From Haloarcula limicola (GTDB lineage: Archaea > Halobacteriota > Halobacteria > Halobacteriales > Haloarculaceae), in NCBI RefSeq assembly GCF_010119205.1, contig NZ_WRXM01000001.1:248001-312000 (forward strand): DNA of 64,000 bases. The letters run 5' to 3'. The translations under genes were made by a program, and so were the position numbers. Below, one piece after another: positions 60,818 to 64,000 of this stretch. Each line of letters starts with the position of its first letter. Within the stretch, counting starts at the first letter, position 1. The notes beneath the pieces were generated by a model. That model worked only from the letters and a program-made list of their open reading frames with translations. It was not told where the DNA came from and searched no databases.

Positions 60818-62311
60818 TCACTCCTGCAACTGCGCGGCGACGGCGTCCCTATCGACCGTCCCCGACGGGGTCCGCGGGAGCGCCTCGGTCCGTCGGATCG
60901 TCTTCGGGACCTCGTACGGCGCGAGTTCGGCCCGGCAGTGGTCCCGAACCGCCTCCAATTCGGCGTCGCCGACGACGAGCGCCGCGACTTGCTGGCCCCA
61001 CTCCTCGTCGGGTAGGCCGACGACGGCGGCGTCCGCGACGCCCGGGCAGCCGCGGATCGCCGCCGCGACCGCGCCCGCGTCCACGTTCTCGCCGCCGGTG
61101 ACGATGCGGTCGTCCGCACGTCCGACCACCCAGAGGCGGCCGTCTTCGTCGCGATAGCCGAGGTCGCCGGTGTGAAAGCCGTGCGGGCCGAACGCCGCCG
61201 CGGTCGCCTCGTCGGCTAAGTACCCCGGCGTCACCGTCGGGCCGGAGACCACGAGTTCGCCGCGCTCGCCCGGTCCGACCGGGCCGTCCTCGCCGAGGAC
61301 CGTCACGTCGGTACAGACGAGCGGTTGCCCGACCGTGTCCGGATACTCGAAGGCCGTCTCCGGCCGTGCGGTGGAGATCTGCGAGGCCGTCTCGGTCATC
61401 CCGTAGGTGGGACAGACCGGAATCCCGCGCTCTCGGCAGCGCTCGACGAGCGAGCGCGGCGTCGGCCCGCCGCCGAGCAGGACGAACCGAAGCGAGAGGT
61501 CGGGCGTCCACCCGGACTCGACGAGCCGTTTGAGCATCGTCGGGACGAGCGAGACGCCTGTGATCTCCTCCTCGGCGAGAACGCGGGCGGTCCCTTCGGG
61601 GTCGAACTCCCGCTGGACGGCGACGGCCGCCCCGTAGAGGACACAGCGGACGAACGGGGCGATCCCTCCCATGTGGTAGGTCGGGAGACAGACCAGCCAG
61701 CGGTCGCCCGGCGAGACGCCGAGCCGGAACGCCGAGGCCGTCGCGCTGGCGACGAGGTTGCCGACTGTCAGGCGGACTCCCTTCGGGTCGCTGGTCGTCC
61801 CCGAGGTGAACAGCACGAGCTGCGTCGCGTCGCGGTCCAGCTCGACCGGCTCGACGGTCCTGCCGGCCTCGACCGCTTTGTCGGAGAGCAAGCGCCCGAC
61901 GCCGCTGTCGTCGGGAGCGTCGACCGAGACGACCGGACAGTCCGCTATCTCGGCCGCGAGTTTCTCGGTGTCCCGTTCGCAGACGAGAACGTCGGCGTCG
62001 AGCGCCTCCAACTGCGTTCCGAGCGTCTCGACGTCGAGTTCGACGTTCAGCGGGGCGAGCGTCAGTCCGCGGCGCATCGCCCCGAACAGGAGGCGACCGA
62101 CCGCCGGCCGGGTGTCCAGCAGCGTCGCGACGCGGCGGTTCGGCGTGTCCAGCGCCTCGAACGCGGCCGCGACCTCGTCGACGGCGGCGTCCAGTTCGCG
62201 GTAGGTCGCGGTCTCGCCCTCGTCGGCGTCGACGACGGCGGTCCGCTCGGGCGTCGTCTCGGCCCGATGGGTCAGCAGGTCCCGCGTCGGCCACTCCATC
62301 GGCTCACGCAT
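60818..62311 (-). CDS. menE: o-Succinylbenzoate-CoA ligase
   Basis: 497 residues, ANL adenylating enzyme: LVLFTSGTTSDPKGVRLTV (P-loop), PTYGMTETASQIST, FHTGDLGYRDEDGRLWVVGRADD and ITGGENVDAGAV-type IVTGGENV, with C-terminal LPRTPSGTVDRDAV (catalytic Lys is replaced by Thr/Val in this end segment, though alignments should verify it). Activates o-succinylbenzoate with CoA in menaquinone synthesis. Overlaps menC by 8 bp if the first ATG is used; the next ATG (62299) leaves a 4-bp gap. Confidence 0.87.
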   Translation of the reverse strand: MREPMEWPTRDLLTHRAETTPERTAVVDADEGETATYRELDAAVDEVAAAFEALDTPNRRVATLLDTRPAVGRLLFGAMRRGLTLAPLNVELDVETLGTQLEALDADVLVCERDTEKLAAEIADCPVVSVDAPDDSGVGRLLSDKAVEAGRTVEPVELDRDATQLVLFTSGTTSDPKGVRLTVGNLVASATASAFRLGVSPGDRWLVCLPTYHMGGIAPFVRCVLYGAAVAVQREFDPEGTARVLAEEEITGVSLVPTMLKRLVESGWTPDLSLRFVLLGGGPTPRSLVERCRERGIPVCPTYGMTETASQISTARPETAFEYPDTVGQPLVCTDVTVLGEDGPVGPGERGELVVSGPTVTPGYLADEATAAAFGPHGFHTGDLGYRDEDGRLWVVGRADDRIVTGGENVDAGAVAAAIRGCPGVADAAVVGLPDEEWGQQVAALVVGDAELEAVRDHCRAELAPYEVPKTIRRTEALPRTPSGTVDRDAVAAQLQE

Positions 62312-63335
62312 CGGTTCGCACCTCCGAAGGGTCGACGCCGAGACCAGCGGATCGGGGAACGGAAATCTGCCCGTCCGAGACGGTCGCCGGGTCTGCCGCG
62401 AGGTCGCGGGCGAGTCGGTCGCCCGTCGCCAGTCCGCAGGCCGCCACGTCGGGAATCGCCGCGGCGACGTGGACCGCGGCGAGGCGAGCGACGACGGCGT
62501 CGATGGTGGTCGTCACGACCGGCTCGATACCCCGCTCGCGGGCCTGCATCGCCAGCGTGTAGGCGTCGCCCGGCCCGCCCAGTACCATCGGTTTCAGAAT
62601 CAACACGTCCGCCGCGTCGGCGTCGAAGACGGCCCCAGCGCGTTTCTGAGCGAGCGACTCGTCGAGGGCGACGCCGACGCTCCCGCCGCGGAGGTCCGCG
62701 TGGCCGGCGAGGTCGTCGGCCGCGAGCGGCTGTTCGACGTATTCGACTCCGAGCGACGCGAAGCGATCGAACGCGGATTCGGCCTCCGAGCGGGTCCACG
62801 CGCCGTTGGCGTCGGCCCTGAGCGTCACGTCCTCGCCGATTCCCTCTCTGACCGCTCGGACGCGCTCGACGTCTTCCTCGACCGAGCGCCCGCCGACTTT
62901 CAGCTTACAGCACCCGAAGCCCGACTCGACCGCTTCGGCTGCGGCCGCGACGGTCTCCTCGGCCGTCCCGTCGCCGACGGTGGCGTTGGCCGGGATCGAC
63001 CGACAGCGGCGGTCGGCGTCGAACCACCGATAGAGGGGAAGACCGTCGGCTCGCGCGTCGGCGTCCAGCATCGCGGTGGCGGCCCCGTGGCGGGCCGCTG
63101 GCACTTCGGCGGCGTCGAGTTCGCGCAGCGCACCGGAGTCAGCCACCGAGGCGGTATCGAGCGCTGTCCGGCAGTCGTCCAGCGACTCCGTCCAGCCGGG
63201 CAGCGGCGTCGCCTCGCCGACGCCGGTCTCGCCGCGGTGGTCGCTCCGAACCACGAATCCCCTGCGCTCGTCGATGGTCCCGCCGGCGGTTTCGAGCGGC
63301 GACGCCAGCGGGAGCGAGAACGGTTCGACAGTCAT
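62304..63335 (-). CDS. menC: o-Succinylbenzoate synthase
   Basis: 343 residues, enolase-superfamily barrel: catalytic Lys in CKLKVGG, metal Asp in RADANGAW, then Glu in YVEQPL and Asp in ALDESLA, and a second Lys in LILKPMVLGG. Dehydrates the cyclohexadiene intermediate to o-succinylbenzoate. Sits between menE and menA with overlaps (4 bp with menA), making a coupled operon. Haloarchaea use menaquinone in respiration, so this is core energy metabolism. Confidence 0.88.
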   Translation of the reverse strand: MTVEPFSLPLASPLETAGGTIDERRGFVVRSDHRGETGVGEATPLPGWTESLDDCRTALDTASVADSGALRELDAAEVPAARHGAATAMLDADARADGLPLYRWFDADRRCRSIPANATVGDGTAEETVAAAAEAVESGFGCCKLKVGGRSVEEDVERVRAVREGIGEDVTLRADANGAWTRSEAESAFDRFASLGVEYVEQPLAADDLAGHADLRGGSVGVALDESLAQKRAGAVFDADAADVLILKPMVLGGPGDAYTLAMQARERGIEPVVTTTIDAVVARLAAVHVAAAIPDVAACGLATGDRLARDLAADPATVSDGQISVPRSAGLGVDPSEVRTDA

Positions 63336-64000
63336 AGGAATCGAGGGAGGGCGAGGCCGGCGGCGAACAGCAGCGAGTGGACGAACAGCGTCTGGCCGAC
63401 GCGTTCCAGCGCCGGGTTCAGCGCCTCGCCGTCGGTGTGGGTCAGCACCGTCTTCGTCACCGATGCGGCAAGCGGGAGCGAGAGGAGCGGCGCGAGCGCC
63501 CAGAGTCCGTACTCGGGGTCGAGCGCGAACAGGATCGGCACGACGTAGGCCATGCCCACGACGGCGAGAAATTCGACGCGGCTCCAGCCGTAGCCGAGAT
63601 AGACGGCCAGCGTCTTCTTTCCGGTGGCCATGTCCGTCTCGCGGTCGCGGACGTTGTTGACGACGAGGATGGCCGTCGAGAGGCCGGCGGCGGGGAGGCT
63701 CGCAGTTATCGCCGCGGCGGTGACGCTGCCCGCGGGGAGGCCCATCGGGAACGTCCCGACGGCGGGCATGCTCGCGACCGCCTGCACGTAGTAGGTCCCC
63801 GTCACTGCGACCAGCCCGAAGTAGACGAAGACGAACAGGTCGCCCAGTCCCCGGTAGCCGTAGGGGAAGGGGCCGCCGGTGTAGAGGACGCCGGCAGCGA
63901 TGCCCGAGAGACCGACGACGACGATGGGTAACCCGCCGATGGCGACGAGGTAGACGCCGACGACGACGGCCAGCGCGTAGGTGAGGATCATCGCTCGCTT
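63332..64000 (-). CDS. menA: 1,4-Dihydroxy-2-naphthoate prenyltransferase (5' end missing)
   Basis: The frame stays open to the window edge, giving 222 visible residues of an expected about 300; the N-terminal prenyl-diphosphate DDxxD region lies outside. The second motif [19 protein letters not shown] (UbiA family, Asp-rich loop binding Mg-diphosphate) is visible, with about seven transmembrane helices. Attaches the polyprenyl tail to 1,4-dihydroxy-2-naphthoate in the membrane. First gene of menA-menC-menE as read here, overlapping menC by 4 bp. Confidence 0.88.
   Translation of the reverse strand, partial: KRAMILTYALAVVVGVYLVAIGGLPIVVVGLSGIAAGVLYTGGPFPYGYRGLGDLFVFVYFGLVAVTGTYYVQAVASMPAVGTFPMGLPAGSVTAAAITASLPAAGLSTAILVVNNVRDRETDMATGKKTLAVYLGYGWSRVEFLAVVGMAYVVPILFALDPEYGLWALAPLLSLPLAASVTKTVLTHTDGEALNPALERVGQTLFVHSLLFAAGLALPRFL

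Overview
The window is a gene-dense, GC-rich stretch of haloarchaeal (Halobacteria) chromosome. The proteins are strongly acidic. Several families are typical of haloarchaea or archaea: a HalX response regulator, a HalOD1 protein, an MBF1, transcription factor E, the archaeal GHMP-type shikimate kinase, Trm56 tRNA methyltransferase, a Cdc48-type AAA ATPase, a PGF-CTERM surface protein, and Tat and lipobox export signals. Translation is mostly from leaderless or short-leader mRNAs, and many adjacent genes overlap by 4 bp. The genus cannot be fixed from the sequence. I see no rRNA, tRNA, CRISPR array or complete insertion sequence.

Layout. 1-6.0 kb: a secreted adhesin-like protein with an MMPL/RND exporter, then a HalOD1/winged-helix pair and a receiver-PAS-histidine kinase. 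6.4-12.6 kb: DNA polymerase IV with three PCNA-box-like motifs, a HerA/DUF87 ATPase, triosephosphate isomerase, a HalX regulator and MBF1. 12.6-14.8 kb: a translationally coupled hisC / Fap7-type kinase / CDP-alcohol transferase operon. 14.9-18.2 kb: CheC and a chemotaxis transducer. 18.2-21.9 kb: a GMC flavoprotein with a C-x5-C-x3-C iron-sulfur motif behind an iron-box-like palindrome, a Tat-exported propeller protein and a FAH-family hydrolase. 22.1-31.4 kb: tyrA, an Rsm22-like methyltransferase, surE, several transporters, beta-carbonic anhydrase and a PiT phosphate permease.

31.4-34.9 kb is the accessory island. It holds a secreted Cys-repeat protein, a VapBC toxin-antitoxin pair, an alpha/beta hydrolase and a decayed reading frame. 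The hydrolase block and the VapBC block are each bounded by a partial copy of the 3' end of the chorismate mutase gene aroQ, stop codon included. The intact aroQ gene, coupled to shikimate kinase, closes the island at 34.9 kb. The pattern suggests serial insertion of small cassettes at the aroQ 3' end; no integrase is visible in the window.

36-50 kb: a DUF5796-like protein, a tiny zinc-finger protein, Cdc48, aldehyde dehydrogenases, a DUF4349 lipoprotein, a nitrilase-family amidase, a LEA14-like protein, a coupled ThDP-enzyme/semialdehyde dehydrogenase pair, a PhoU regulator and an ATP-NAD kinase-family protein. 50-56 kb: a CinA-like protein, a TFE-DUF2110-lipoprotein operon, Trm56 coupled to a DsbA-like lipoprotein, and a sugar-nucleotide epimerase. 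56-60.8 kb: small membrane, surface and regulatory proteins. 60.8-64 kb: the menaquinone genes menE-menC-menA, the last cut by the window end.
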